Below are positions 1 to 8,216 of a stretch of DNA of 64,000 bases, piece after piece. Within the stretch, counting starts at the first letter, position 1; the number at the start of each line of letters is the position of its first letter. The stretch is from assembly GCF_000306785.1 (NCBI RefSeq), contig NC_017955.1:3906001-3970000 (forward strand). Direction: 5' to 3'. The notes beneath the pieces were generated by a model that worked only from the letters and a program-made list of their open reading frames with translations, had not been told where the DNA came from and did no database searches. This stretch comes from Modestobacter italicus. GTDB taxonomy: Bacteria > Actinomycetota > Actinomycetes > Mycobacteriales > Geodermatophilaceae. The translations under genes were made by a program, and so were the position numbers.

Positions 1-91
1 CGCCGCCGGGGGCCGGCCGGACCCCGTCGCGGCACTGGAGGCCGGGCTGCAGCGGGCCGCCGCCGTCGTGGGACGCGCGGGGGCCCGCTGA
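1..91 (+). CDS. C-terminal end of an unidentified protein (partial)
   Basis: An open frame runs in from the left edge and stops at TGA 89-91. The 29 visible residues are rich in Ala, Gly and Arg (ending VVGRAGAR), which fits the tail of an actinobacterial protein. No domain can be recognised and most of the gene lies outside the window. It converges on the DUF3099 gene with a 3-bp gap. Confidence 0.45.
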   Translation, partial: AAGGRPDPVAALEAGLQRAAAVVGRAGAR

Positions 92-94
92 GCG

Positions 95-442
95 TCACAT
101 GTCGATGACGCGGGCCTTGCTGCTGCTGCCCGACTCCAGGATCCGGTCGGGCGCCGGCGGCCGGTAGCGGTTGGGGTCGAGGTGCTTCTTCGGCGGCCGG
201 TCGTTGGCCATGACCACCGCGATCCACGGCAGCACCGTGCCGAGGACGGCGAAGACCGCCATCAGCCACAGCGAGTACTGCGCGGTCAGGGCGGCGATGA
301 CCAGGCTCGTGCCACGGATCGCCATGGTGATCGAGTAGCGCCGCTTGCGGGCCGCGTGCTGGTCGGCCTGGCTCGGCTCCGCCTCGGTGATGAGCAGGGG
401 CTCGCGTCGGTCGTGCCGGCTCGAGGACTGGCTGGATGCCAC
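95..442 (-). CDS. DUF3099 domain-containing membrane protein
   Basis: A protein of about 115 residues. A basic, hydrophilic N-terminus precedes a RRYSITMAIRG motif and two adjacent membrane segments (ending LPWIAVVMAND), then a hydrophilic tail with DPNRYRPP. This layout matches actinobacterial DUF3099 proteins, whose function is unknown. The GTG at 442 was chosen because GGAAGGG lies just upstream. The frame stays open to 598, but the extra 52 residues are Pro/Arg/Gly rich and look non-coding. Family assignment is from recall of the motif; the small two-pass membrane topology is directly visible. Confidence 0.75.
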   Translation of the reverse strand: MASSQSSSRHDRREPLLITEAEPSQADQHAARKRRYSITMAIRGTSLVIAALTAQYSLWLMAVFAVLGTVLPWIAVVMANDRPPKKHLDPNRYRPPAPDRILESGSSSKARVIDM

Positions 443-607
443 GGTCGCCCTTCCCTGGACTGGCCGGGGGATGGGCGGCGGTGGTCGGCGGTGGGTGGTG
501 CGACCGGCCCCGGAGCCCCCGGCTCCTGGGCCCATCGTGCCACTCGATCGTGCGCCATGCAGGTGCTCGGCGCTCCGTTCTGACGTGCCCGCCGACACGT
601 GCCGCGC

Positions 608-1201
608 TCACCCCTGCGCGGCTGCCTTCGCCTCCTTGGCGGCCTGCTTGAGCTGCTGCTTCGTGGCCCGCACCTCGGCCAGCGACGCCGGGCCGGTGAT
701 GTCGGCGACCGAGCGGCGCGAGCCCTCGGCGCCGTAGTCCCCCGCCGCCGCGCGCCAGCCGGGTGGCGTGACGCCGTACTGCTTGCCGAGCAGGGCCAGG
801 AAGATCTTCGACTTCTGCGCGCCGAAGCCGGGCAGCTCGCCCAGCCGGCGCAGCAGGGTCGCGCCGTCGGGGACGTCGCTCCACAGCGCGTCGGCGCGGC
901 CGTCGTAGCGCTCCACCAGCAGCCGGGCCAGGTCCTGCGCGCGGGCGGCCATCGACCCCGGGTAGCGGTGCAGCGCCGGCGGGCCCTGGAAGTGCCGCTG
1001 CAGCACCTCCGGATCGCAGCCGGCGAGCTCGGCGGCCGACAGCGTGTCGACACCGAGCCGGTCGGCGAGCAGGCGGGGGGCGGCGAACGCCCGCTCCATC
1101 GGGAACTGCTGGTCCAGCAGCATGCCGAGCAGCAGGGCCAGCGGGTCGCGGCCGAGCAGCTCGTCGGCGGCGTCGTCCTGGGCGAGGTGGAGGGTCGGCA
1201 C
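608..1201 (-). CDS. HhH-GPD-type base-excision DNA repair protein
   Basis: About 197 residues. The N-terminus carries LAQDDAADELLGRDPLALLL, followed by a MLLDQQ motif typical of the actinobacterial HhH-GPD glycosylase-like family. A helix-hairpin-helix element (LGELPGFGAQKSKIFLALLG) sits around residues 110-135. No Fe-S cysteine cluster is seen. The family is expected to act on damaged bases in DNA, but the substrate of this subgroup is not established. The GTG at 1201 places the start at the usual position before the LHLAQD motif; upstream in-frame starts would add a poorly conserved Arg/Pro-rich leader. A degraded copy of its N-terminus lies about 1 kb away at 2186-2275 on the same strand. 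Confidence 0.85.
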   Translation of the reverse strand: MPTLHLAQDDAADELLGRDPLALLLGMLLDQQFPMERAFAAPRLLADRLGVDTLSAAELAGCDPEVLQRHFQGPPALHRYPGSMAARAQDLARLLVERYDGRADALWSDVPDGATLLRRLGELPGFGAQKSKIFLALLGKQYGVTPPGWRAAAGDYGAEGSRRSVADITGPASLAEVRATKQQLKQAAKEAKAAAQG

Positions 1202-1461
1202 ATCGGAGACAGTGCCCCAGGGTGAGCCTCGGTCAATCGTCCTTCGGTGGCATCGCTCTCCCTGAGGCGGCATCGCCTCGAGCGGAGGCGGTCCCGGATG
1301 AGGGGTCCCATGAACGGGTCGCACCGCCCGGGCCGGACGGTCGAGGCGGGGCCCGAAGGCTGGGTGCCGCACCGGCCGGCCATTAGGATCTGCGGCTGCC
1401 CACCCCTTCAGTGACTGGCCCGACGACGGTGGAGGGCGGTGCCTGGAGAGGGACGGTCGAC

Positions 1462-1983
1462 ATGCTCGTGACGGTCACCACGGAGCTGCCGTGCACCGTC
1501 GAGCTGGCAGGCGACGTGGTGCGGTCCTCCCGCTTGCTGGTGCACGTGTACTGGCCGTTGCTCGTGTTCAGGCCGGTCGACCCGCCGGAGCTACCGGTGA
1601 CCTGGCGGGTGGAGGACTACCTGGTGACGATGCGGCTGCTGGGCCTCGTGCCGCTCGGCAGGCAGACGATCTCCATCTCCTTCCCGACCACTACCCCGGA
1701 CCGATTGCTCCTCCGCGACAACGGTTCGGGGCAGCTGCTGCGTCGCTGGGATCACCTGATCACCATCGAGCCGGGCAGCCGGCCGGGCCGGACCCGGTAC
1801 ACCGACCGGATCGACGTGGAAGCCGGCCGGTTCACCGTGGTCGCCTGGGCGTTCGCGCACATGCTGTACCGATGGCGCCAGCGTCGGTGGCGCCACCTGG
1901 CCGCCCGCGACTTCGCCCCGATCTCCGCTCCGCGCAGGGACGGGCCGACAGGTACCGGGACGTCTCCGACAGGACGCACCTGA
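1462..1983 (+). CDS. SRPBCC-like (polyketide cyclase-type) hypothetical protein
   Basis: A protein of about 173 residues with alternating beta strands (MLVTVTTELPCTVEL, then TWRVEDYLVTMRLLG and RQTISISFP). It ends in a helix after RYTDRIDVEAG, with an aromatic/basic stretch, FAHMLYRWRQRRWRHLA. That pattern resembles the C-terminal helix of SRPBCC/START-like folds in actinobacteria. The ATG at 1462 was preferred over 1411 because GGAGAGGG lies about 9 bases upstream. Ligand and role are unknown. The gene stands alone, with non-coding sequence on both sides. Confidence 0.65.
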   Translation: MLVTVTTELPCTVELAGDVVRSSRLLVHVYWPLLVFRPVDPPELPVTWRVEDYLVTMRLLGLVPLGRQTISISFPTTTPDRLLLRDNGSGQLLRRWDHLITIEPGSRPGRTRYTDRIDVEAGRFTVVAWAFAHMLYRWRQRRWRHLAARDFAPISAPRRDGPTGTGTSPTGRT

Positions 1984-2694
1984 GTGTCCGTGTCCGCCCG
2001 TCGAGCCGGCTGCCGCCTACCGCGGAGGACAGCCGCCGGTCGGTGCGGGCGATGAGCGCACACCTCCACGGTGTCGTCGGTACCGGCCGCTCGTCCCGGG
2101 CGTAGCCGGCCCCTGCCACCGACCGGCCGCCTCCCCAGGGGGTGGTCGTCCCGTCCACAGCCGTCGAACTGATTCGTCGACGCACGTGCTGGTCCAGCCC
2201 CGTCCCCAGAAGCAGCCCGAGCGAGTCCCGGCCGAGAACGTCATCGTCGGCGGCGTCCTGCGCGAGTGGAACTGCAGCTCCCAGGCAGCGTGCCGCCCGG
2301 CCTCGGGGGACGACTCCCCGATCCAGCCGCGGCGTCCATCCGGTTCGTCGTGGGCCCGCCATCCCGGCGAGATGGCCGACCTGCTGCCGCTCGACGTGGA
2401 GACGGGCCGGTCCCGACGCAGCACCACGGCCCGCGCTGCAGGGTGAGCCGGCACGGTGCTCGACTGCGGGCCCACGGGTCGTCGTCCGGCCGACGACCAC
2501 CGGCCGGAGCCGTCGACGTGACGGCTCAGGAGCCCGCCGGCTCTTCGATGTGCTCCTCCGGCTCCAGCGGGAGCCGCGCGCAGGAACGCCCCGCCTCCAG
2601 GCGGACTTCCTCGCCGGTCCGTCCGCGGGTCCCGCGGCGGACTCTCGCCTCCGTCCGCCGAGCGTCCCGGCCCGCGTTGGGGCATGGTCCGGGC
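1984..2694. other. 710-bp intergenic stretch, mostly without recognisable genes
   Basis: No convincing full-length gene is seen on either strand. Long frames here have Arg/Ser/Pro-rich composition and match nothing I recognise. The exception is 2186-2275 on the minus strand, a short remnant of the HhH-GPD gene (listed separately). The region therefore looks like a site of past gene decay. Confidence 0.6.
2186..2275 (-). pseudogene. Remnant of a HhH-GPD repair gene N-terminus
   Basis: Minus-strand translation gives PLAQDAADDDVLGRDSLGLL, followed by LGTGLDQH. It aligns without gaps to LAQDDAADELLGRDPLALLL and LGMLLDQQ of the intact gene at 608-1201, with about 20 of 29 positions identical. Similarity stops abruptly at both ends, and no helix-hairpin-helix region follows. 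Only the first ~30 codons survive, without a usable start. It is best read as debris from a duplication or a decayed paralogue. Confidence 0.7.
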
Positions 2695-3432
2695 GTGAAC
2701 AGTGGTGCACTGCAGGAAGCCGGCCTCCTGGTGCTCTTCCCCGTGGTGGCCACGGTCGCCGGCGCCGCTGCGGCGGGTCTGCGCCCGCCCGGTCCGCGCG
2801 CGACCAGTGCCATCCAGCACTTCGCCGCCGGCGTGGTGCTGGCTGCCGTCGCCGGCGAGGTGCTCCCCGACCTGCGCGAGCGCGGCGGATACGGCATCAC
2901 GGCCATCGGCTTCGCCGCGGGGGTCGGCCTGCTCCTGCTCATGCAGCGCTTCGAGCCCGCGGCCGAGCCGCAGCCCGGCGACCGATCCGACCGCCGGGCA
3001 TTCCCGGTCGGTCTGGTCCTCGTCGTCGGTGTCGACCTGCTCGTGGACGGTCTGCTCGTCGGCGTCGGCGTGACCCTCGGCGAAGGGGCCGGACTGGTCC
3101 TCACCGTCGCCCTCACTCTCGAGGTCCTGTTCCTCGGGCTGGCTGTCACGACACAGCTCATCCAGGCCGGCGTGCGTCCCGTCCGGGCTGCAGCGACCAC
3201 GTCGGCCCTCTCGCTGGGTGTGGCGGTAGGAGCGGTGACCGGCGCCGTGCTGCTCGACGGGGCGTCCGACCGGACGCAGGCGTTGGTCCTGGCGTTCGCG
3301 GCCGCCGCACTCCTGTGGCTGGTCGTCGAGGAGCTGCTGGTGGAGGCGCACGAGGGCACGGAGACCCCGCTGCTCACGACGATGTTCTTCGTGGGCTTCA
3401 TCGCCCTCTACGGCTTGGAGACCTTGACCTGA
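2695..3432 (+). CDS. ZIP-family-like metal transporter
   Basis: A 245-residue integral membrane protein with about eight hydrophobic segments. The stretch AIQHFAAGVVLAAVAGEVLP resembles ZIP transmembrane segment 4 (His, Gly and Glu/Pro positions), and LVVGVDLLVDGLLVGVGVTL resembles segment 5. A charged loop (FEPAAEPQPGDRSDRR) fits the variable cytoplasmic loop between TM3 and TM4 regions. ZIP proteins import divalent metals such as zinc, iron or manganese; the ion here cannot be told. The GTG at 2695 is used because residues upstream of it are Arg/Pro rich. The canonical HExPxE motif of TM5 is replaced by DLLVDG, so transport chemistry may differ from classical ZIPs. Confidence 0.75.
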   Translation: MNSGALQEAGLLVLFPVVATVAGAAAAGLRPPGPRATSAIQHFAAGVVLAAVAGEVLPDLRERGGYGITAIGFAAGVGLLLLMQRFEPAAEPQPGDRSDRRAFPVGLVLVVGVDLLVDGLLVGVGVTLGEGAGLVLTVALTLEVLFLGLAVTTQLIQAGVRPVRAAATTSALSLGVAVGAVTGAVLLDGASDRTQALVLAFAAAALLWLVVEELLVEAHEGTETPLLTTMFFVGFIALYGLETLT

Positions 3433-3507
3433 CCGGCGCGCCGGAGATCCCGCCGCACGGCTCAGCTCCTCCGGACGAGGTCGCGGCACGGCCGTGCGTC
3501 GCGGGGT

Positions 3508-4101
3508 TCAGCCACCACCGGGCACGTAGGTGGCCAGGACGGCGCCGGTGCCGGTCGTCCGGCTCTCGACGAGCCGGAGCGGCCGAGGCGTGGCCGCGTC
3601 CCCGAACAGCCGCTTGCCGCTGCCCAGCACGAGCGGGTCGATCATCACCCGGAGCTCGTCCACCAGGCCCAGGACCAGGAGCGACCAGAAGAGACCGGGG
3701 CTGCCGATCAGGTGGAGGTCCCCGCCGTCCTCGGCGGTCAACGCGCGCACGGCCGCACCGGTGTCGTTCCCCAGCAGCCGGGCGTTCTCCCAGCCGAGCG
3801 GCTCGGCGAGCGTGCGCGACGCGACGTGCTTCGGTCGCGTGTTCAGCGGTTCGGCGAGCACCTGCTGGTCCGCCGGCGCGCCCGGCCAGTGGGCGGCGAA
3901 CACCTCGTAGGTCCCCCGCCCGAGCAGGTAGCCGCCGGCGCTGCGCACGTTCTCCACCACCCAGGCCAGGGACTCCTCGTCGAGGTAGCGGGCGTGCCAG
4001 CCACCGTGGCGGAAACCGCCGGAGGTGTCCTCCTCCGGGTAGCTGGGGGACTGCACCACGCCGTCCAGGGACATCCACTCGTCCGCGATCACCTTGCGCA
4101 T
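3508..4101 (-). CDS. Dihydrofolate reductase/RibD C-terminal family protein
   Basis: A 197-residue protein starting MRKVIADEWMSLDGVVQSP, the typical beginning of the actinobacterial RibD_C-like reductases. YLLGRGTYEVFAAHWP and the LHLIGSPGLFWSLL region supply the nucleotide-binding positions, and a DELRVMIDPLVLGSGKRLF motif closes the domain. The family probably reduces small molecules with NADPH; it is not the housekeeping DHFR, and its substrate is unknown. It reads toward the ZIP-like gene, leaving 75 bp between the stops. The ATG at 4101 has GGAGCCGGAG upstream, an acceptable ribosome-binding site. Confidence 0.85.
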   Translation of the reverse strand: MRKVIADEWMSLDGVVQSPSYPEEDTSGGFRHGGWHARYLDEESLAWVVENVRSAGGYLLGRGTYEVFAAHWPGAPADQQVLAEPLNTRPKHVASRTLAEPLGWENARLLGNDTGAAVRALTAEDGGDLHLIGSPGLFWSLLVLGLVDELRVMIDPLVLGSGKRLFGDAATPRPLRLVESRTTGTGAVLATYVPGGG

Positions 4102-4173
4102 CTCCGGCTCCTCCCGGTCGTCGTCCTGTGCTCCCGGGACGGAGCCGCACCGGGTTCCTCGACACGACCCGGT

Positions 4174-5505
4174 TCAACCGGCGACGGCGAACAGCGGCCA
4201 GCTGCCGGGCACGCCGCGCAGGCTGCGGACCCCGCGGTCGCGGAACCCCAGCCCCGAGCCGACGACGAGGTCCTTCACCGTGCCGGAGACCAGCACCTCC
4301 CCCGGCACCGCCTCGGCCATCACCCGGGCACCGATGTGCACGGCCAGACCGCTGACCCCGCCACCGTCGGCCCGCTCCACCTCTCCGGCGTGCACCCCGG
4401 CGCGGATCGCCAGCCCGGCCGTCGCGGCGGCCCCGCGGACGGCGACGGCGCACCGGATGGCCCGGGCGGGTCCCTCGAACGTCGCGAACAGCCCGTCGCC
4501 GGCGACGTCGACCTCGTGGCCGCCGTAGCGCGCCAGCTCGTCGCGCGCCAGGGCGAGGAACTGGTCGCGGATGGACGCCCACGCGGCGTCCCCGACGCGC
4601 GCGGCCAGCTCCGTGGAACCGACCAGGTCGACGAACAGCACGGTCGCCAGCACGGTCGTGCCGAGGCTCGTCGCCGGCCGGGCGCCGGTGAGGAACTCCT
4701 CGGTCTCGGCCAGCAGGGTCTCGGTGTCCCCGAGGAAGAACAGGTGGTCCTCGCCCTGGAGCTCGACCAGCCGCGCGCCGGGGATGTGCTCGGCCAGGTA
4801 CTGCCCGATGCCGAAGGGGATCATCCGGTCGCCGCGGCGGTGCATGACCAGCGTCGGCACGCGGATCGCCGGGAGCACGTCGCGCAGGTCGATGTGCGGG
4901 TAGAGCTCGAACATGCGGCGGGCCATGCCGGGGCTGGCGCCCAGCCGCTGGAGCGTCCCCCACCAGGCGCGCAGCGCGGTGTCGCCGCGGCGGGTCGGGC
5001 CCCACGCGCCGAGTCCGGCTCCCTCGCCCCAGCGGTCGACCAGCCCGGACAGCATCGCCGTCATGACCGGCTCCTCCACCCCGCAGGGGAAGTCCGCCGA
5101 ACGGGTGACCCGCGGGTACGCGCCGTAGAGCACGAGCGCCCGGGTGCGCTCCGGGTGCTGGGCGGCGAAGAGCATCGCCATCGCCCCGCCCTCGGAGACC
5201 CCGAAGACGGCCGCGCGATCCGAGCCGGCCGCGTCCATGACCGCGGCGAGGTCCTCGACCCGCTCCTCCAGGCTCGCCGGACCGGGCACCGGGTCGGACA
5301 GCCCTGTGCCCCGCTTGTCGAAGAGGATGAGCCGGCTGAAGCCGGCGAGGCGCTCCAGGAACCGGCGCAGCGAGGGCTCCTGCCAGCTCCAGTCCAGGTG
5401 CGAGATGAAGCCGGGTGCGATCACCAGGTCGTCGGGGCCGTCCCCGACCACCTGGTAGGCGATGGCCAGGTCCCCGGTCCGGGCGTACCGCGTTCTCGGC
5501 GCCAT
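4174..5505 (-). CDS. Alpha/beta hydrolase-class III adenylate/guanylate cyclase fusion
   Basis: A 443-residue two-domain protein. Residues 1-275 form an alpha/beta hydrolase with nucleophile S104 in FGVSEGG and probable acid D226 (HRRGD) and base H253 (GEDH). Residues ~285-443 form a class III cyclase domain. Metal-binding D293 (FVDLVGS) and D337 (AGDG) are present. The usual adenine-selecting Lys is D333 (EVDVAGDG), and the usual Asn of the NxxxR pair is H390, with R394 kept. Such fusions are common in mycobacteria and relatives, and link an unknown hydrolase ligand to cyclic nucleotide output. The substitutions leave catalytic activity uncertain. The ATG at 5505 is used; a GTG five codons upstream is an alternative. 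Confidence 0.88.
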   Translation of the reverse strand: MAPRTRYARTGDLAIAYQVVGDGPDDLVIAPGFISHLDWSWQEPSLRRFLERLAGFSRLILFDKRGTGLSDPVPGPASLEERVEDLAAVMDAAGSDRAAVFGVSEGGAMAMLFAAQHPERTRALVLYGAYPRVTRSADFPCGVEEPVMTAMLSGLVDRWGEGAGLGAWGPTRRGDTALRAWWGTLQRLGASPGMARRMFELYPHIDLRDVLPAIRVPTLVMHRRGDRMIPFGIGQYLAEHIPGARLVELQGEDHLFFLGDTETLLAETEEFLTGARPATSLGTTVLATVLFVDLVGSTELAARVGDAAWASIRDQFLALARDELARYGGHEVDVAGDGLFATFEGPARAIRCAVAVRGAAATAGLAIRAGVHAGEVERADGGGVSGLAVHIGARVMAEAVPGEVLVSGTVKDLVVGSGLGFRDRGVRSLRGVPGSWPLFAVAG

Positions 5506-5608
5506 CAGCGAGTCTTGCACGCGGGCCGCCGGCCGGGACGCCACCGCGTGCCCGCTGCACGGTGCTCGCGACCGGGGCACCCGTCGCAGGAGCCGCCTCC
5601 TCCGGCCG

Positions 5609-5627
5609 CTCACCCAGGCAGGGTGAG
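5609..5627. promoter_or_regulatory. 19-bp inverted repeat (copy 1), candidate operator
   Basis: CTCACCC-AGGCA-GGGTGAG, a perfect 7-bp inverted repeat with a 5-bp spacer, lies 108 bp upstream of the GAP-family gene. A near-identical copy (17 of 19 bases) is at 8139-8157, upstream of the DUF1254 gene. The shared sequence and similar context suggest a binding site for one dimeric regulator. Confidence 0.5.
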
Positions 5628-5734
5628 CCACTCCCCCGCGTGGTCGGGCAGCGTCGCCCTCTCCGGCCGGACGGCCGCCCGTCCCGTCACGTCCCAGGCG
5701 GACGCAGCCACGACCGAGCAGCGGAGGTGGGGTC

Positions 5735-6409
5735 ATGGGAGCCGTCATCGGCGACCTGCTGCCCCTGGCGGTCGGGGTGGCGATCTCCCCGATCCCGATC
5801 ATCGCGGTCATCCTGATGCTGCTCGCCCCGAGGGCAGGGGGCACGAGCGCCGGGTTCCTGGTCGGCTGGCTGGTGGGGATCGCAGGTGCGACGACCCTGT
5901 TCCTGCTGCTGGCCGGGTTCCTGGACCTGGACAGCAGCGCGGCGCCGTCCGCCACCGCATCGTGGATCAAGCTCGGCCTGGGTGCGCTGCTCCTCCTGCT
6001 GGCCGCCGGCCAGTGGCGCTCCCGGCCGCAGCCCGGTGAGCAACCGACGCTGCCCAAGTGGATGACCGCGATCGACCGGTTCACCGCCGGCCGGGCCGCC
6101 GGCCTGGGGGTGCTGCTCGCGGCGGTGAACCCGAAGAACCTGCTGATGTGCGTGGCCGCGGGGACGACGATCGCCGGCGGCAGCCTCCCCGCCGGGCAGA
6201 CCGTCGGCTCGGTCGTCGTCTTCACCGTGCTGGCGGCCAGCACGGTCGCGGTCCCGGTGGTCGGCTACGCCATCGGCCGCAAGCGCATGGCCGGACCGCT
6301 GGAGTCGCTGCACACCTGGCTGACCGCGCACAACGGGGCGGTCATGGCCACCCTGCTGCTGGTCATCGGCGTCGTCCTGATCGGCAAGGGGCTGGGCGGG
6401 CTGCTGTGA
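5735..6409 (+). CDS. GAP-family (Sap/sulfolipid-1-addressing-like) membrane protein
   Basis: A 224-residue protein with about six membrane segments in a 3+3 arrangement, similar to LysE/GAP-family small-molecule exporters. It starts MGAVIGDLLPLAVGVAISPI. The central NPKNLLMCVAAGTTIAGG motif is characteristic of the GAP family, whose mycobacterial member Sap is linked to sulfolipid export. The start has a strong GGAGGTGGGG ribosome-binding site at 5724-5733. The stop overlaps the GTG of the SulP gene (GTGA), so the two are translationally coupled. The cargo is unknown. Confidence 0.85.
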   Translation: MGAVIGDLLPLAVGVAISPIPIIAVILMLLAPRAGGTSAGFLVGWLVGIAGATTLFLLLAGFLDLDSSAAPSATASWIKLGLGALLLLLAAGQWRSRPQPGEQPTLPKWMTAIDRFTAGRAAGLGVLLAAVNPKNLLMCVAAGTTIAGGSLPAGQTVGSVVVFTVLAASTVAVPVVGYAIGRKRMAGPLESLHTWLTAHNGAVMATLLLVIGVVLIGKGLGGLL

Positions 6410-8181
6410 GCAGGCGTCCGGGCAGCCCATTGCTGCTCGGATCGCTGCGCGGCTACCGGATCGGCTGGTTGCGGGCCGACCTGGTGGCCGGGGTGACGGT
6501 CTGGGCGGTCCTGGTGCCCGAGTCGCTGGCCTACGCGACCATCGCCGGGGTCCCGCCGGTGGTCGGGCTGTACGCCGCGGTACCGGCGCTGCTGCTGTAC
6601 GCCCTGCTCGGGTCCTCCCGGCACCTGGTCGTGGCGTCGATGTCGGCCACGGCGGCGCTGTCGGCGGGGATCGTCGGTGACCTGGCCGAGGGAGGCAGCG
6701 ACCGCTACGTCGCGCTGACCACCGCGCTGGCGGTCGTCGTCGGTCTCGTCGGCATCGCTGCGGGGCTGGCCCGGATGGGCTTCCTCGCGTCGTTCATCTC
6801 CGAGCCCGTCCTGAAGGGCTTCATCGTCGGGCTCGCGCTGACGATCATCGTGGGGCAGCTGCCTGCGCTCTTCGGCGTCCCGAAGGGCGACGGCGACGCC
6901 TTCCGGCAGCTCGGCTCGCTGATCGGCCGGCTCGACGACACCGTCGTCCCGACGCTGGTCGTGGGTGCGGCCAGCCTGCTGCTGGTCCTGCTGCTGCGCC
7001 GGTGGCTCCCGCTGGTCCCGGGGGCGCTGGTGGCGGTGCTGCTGGGCATCGTCGCGGTGGCCCTGCTCGACCTGGAGGACGACGGCGTGGCGATCGTCGG
7101 CCCGATCGCCGCGGGTCTCCCCCGGCTCGGCCTCCCGCACGCCGATGCGGGCGACCACCTCACCCTGGTCGGCGCCTCGGTGGGCGTGCTGCTCATCGGC
7201 TACGCCGAGGGCCTGGGCGCGGCCAAGACGTACGCGGCGCGGGCCGGCTACGACGTCGACCCGAACCGCGAGCTCCTCGGCCTCGGTGCGGCCAACCTCG
7301 GCTCCGGGCTGGCCTCGGGGATGGTGGTCAACGGCAGCCTGTCCAAGACCGCGGTCAACGGCGGGGCCGGTGCGAGGAGCCAGCTCTCGGGCCTGACGGT
7401 CGCCGCGCTGACCGTGGTCACGCTGCTCTTCCTGACCGGGTTGTTCGAGCAGCTGCCCGAGGCCACGCTCGCCGCCGTCGTGATCGCCGCGGTCGTCGAG
7501 CTGGTCGACGTGCCGGCGCTGCGTCGGCTCTACCGGGTCTGGACGCCGCAGCTGGGCGGCATCTACGGCTGGGCGGCACGCGCGGACTTCCTCGCCGCGC
7601 TCGCCGCGCTGCTCGGCGTCCTCGTCTTCGACACCCTGCCCGGGCTGTTCATCGGCATCGCGGTCTCCCTCGTCCTGCTGCTCCACCGGGCGTCCCGGCC
7701 GCACATCGCCCGGCTGGCACGCGGCACCGACCCCGGCGCCTGGCTCGACACCGACCGCCATCCCGACCTCACCCCCGACCCCTCCGTCCTGGTCGTCCGG
7801 GTCGAGTCCGGGCTGTTCTTCGCCAACGCCGACCACGTCCGCGCCACCGTCCGGGGGCTGTGCACGCCGTCGACGCGTGCCGTCGTGCTGGACGCCCAGA
7901 CCGCCTCGTTCATCGACGTGACCGCCACGGACGTGCTCACCCAGCTCGCCCAGGACCTCGCCCGCCGGCACGTCACCCTGGCGATCGCGCACCCGATCGG
8001 CCAGACCCGCGACGTCCTCCGCCGGGCGGCGGCGAGCACCGGCGTCACGCTCGACAGCCACCCCGACGTCGACGCGGCGGTCGCGGCGCTCCGGGGTCAG
8101 CCGGACGACGCGGCGGGTGACCACGCTCCGCCGGCGGGCTCACCCAGGGTGGGTGAGGCCGCTCGGCGGGCGGAGCAGTGA
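6406..8181 (+). CDS. SulP-family inorganic anion transporter with STAS domain
   Basis: A 591-residue protein. An N-terminal transporter core of 12 or so segments begins GWLRADLVAGVTVWAVLVPE, the SulP signature containing the conserved Pro-Glu and Ala-Tyr-Ala (SLAYATIAGVPPVVGLYA). A C-terminal STAS domain follows at residues ~460-570 (VLVVRVESGLFFANADHV, then VVLDAQTASFIDVTA). SulP proteins carry sulfate, bicarbonate or other anions; the specific anion cannot be assigned. The GTG start overlaps the upstream GAP stop by 4 bp, implying co-expression. The last codons contain the second copy of the CTCACCC inverted repeat. Confidence 0.93.
   Translation: MSRRPGSPLLLGSLRGYRIGWLRADLVAGVTVWAVLVPESLAYATIAGVPPVVGLYAAVPALLLYALLGSSRHLVVASMSATAALSAGIVGDLAEGGSDRYVALTTALAVVVGLVGIAAGLARMGFLASFISEPVLKGFIVGLALTIIVGQLPALFGVPKGDGDAFRQLGSLIGRLDDTVVPTLVVGAASLLLVLLLRRWLPLVPGALVAVLLGIVAVALLDLEDDGVAIVGPIAAGLPRLGLPHADAGDHLTLVGASVGVLLIGYAEGLGAAKTYAARAGYDVDPNRELLGLGAANLGSGLASGMVVNGSLSKTAVNGGAGARSQLSGLTVAALTVVTLLFLTGLFEQLPEATLAAVVIAAVVELVDVPALRRLYRVWTPQLGGIYGWAARADFLAALAALLGVLVFDTLPGLFIGIAVSLVLLLHRASRPHIARLARGTDPGAWLDTDRHPDLTPDPSVLVVRVESGLFFANADHVRATVRGLCTPSTRAVVLDAQTASFIDVTATDVLTQLAQDLARRHVTLAIAHPIGQTRDVLRRAAASTGVTLDSHPDVDAAVAALRGQPDDAAGDHAPPAGSPRVGEAARRAEQ
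8139..8157. promoter_or_regulatory. 19-bp inverted repeat (copy 2), candidate operator
   Basis: CTCACCC-AGGGT-GGGTGAG lies 60 bp upstream of the DUF1254 start, inside the 3' end of the SulP gene. It matches copy 1 at 5609-5627 in both 7-bp arms and the spacer length. Its placement suggests that the DUF1254 gene has its own regulated promoter within the SulP coding end. Confidence 0.5.
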
Positions 8182-8216
8182 CGCTCGTGGTCGGCCACCA
8201 TCCAGGAGGAGACGCC

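Noticed and set aside
3433-3507. Short palindromes CCGGCGCGCCGG and GCACGGCCGTGC between the ZIP-like and DHFR-like stops, considered as terminators
   Set aside because: Each arm is only 6 bases with no loop. Such short self-complementary GC runs are expected by chance at this base composition.
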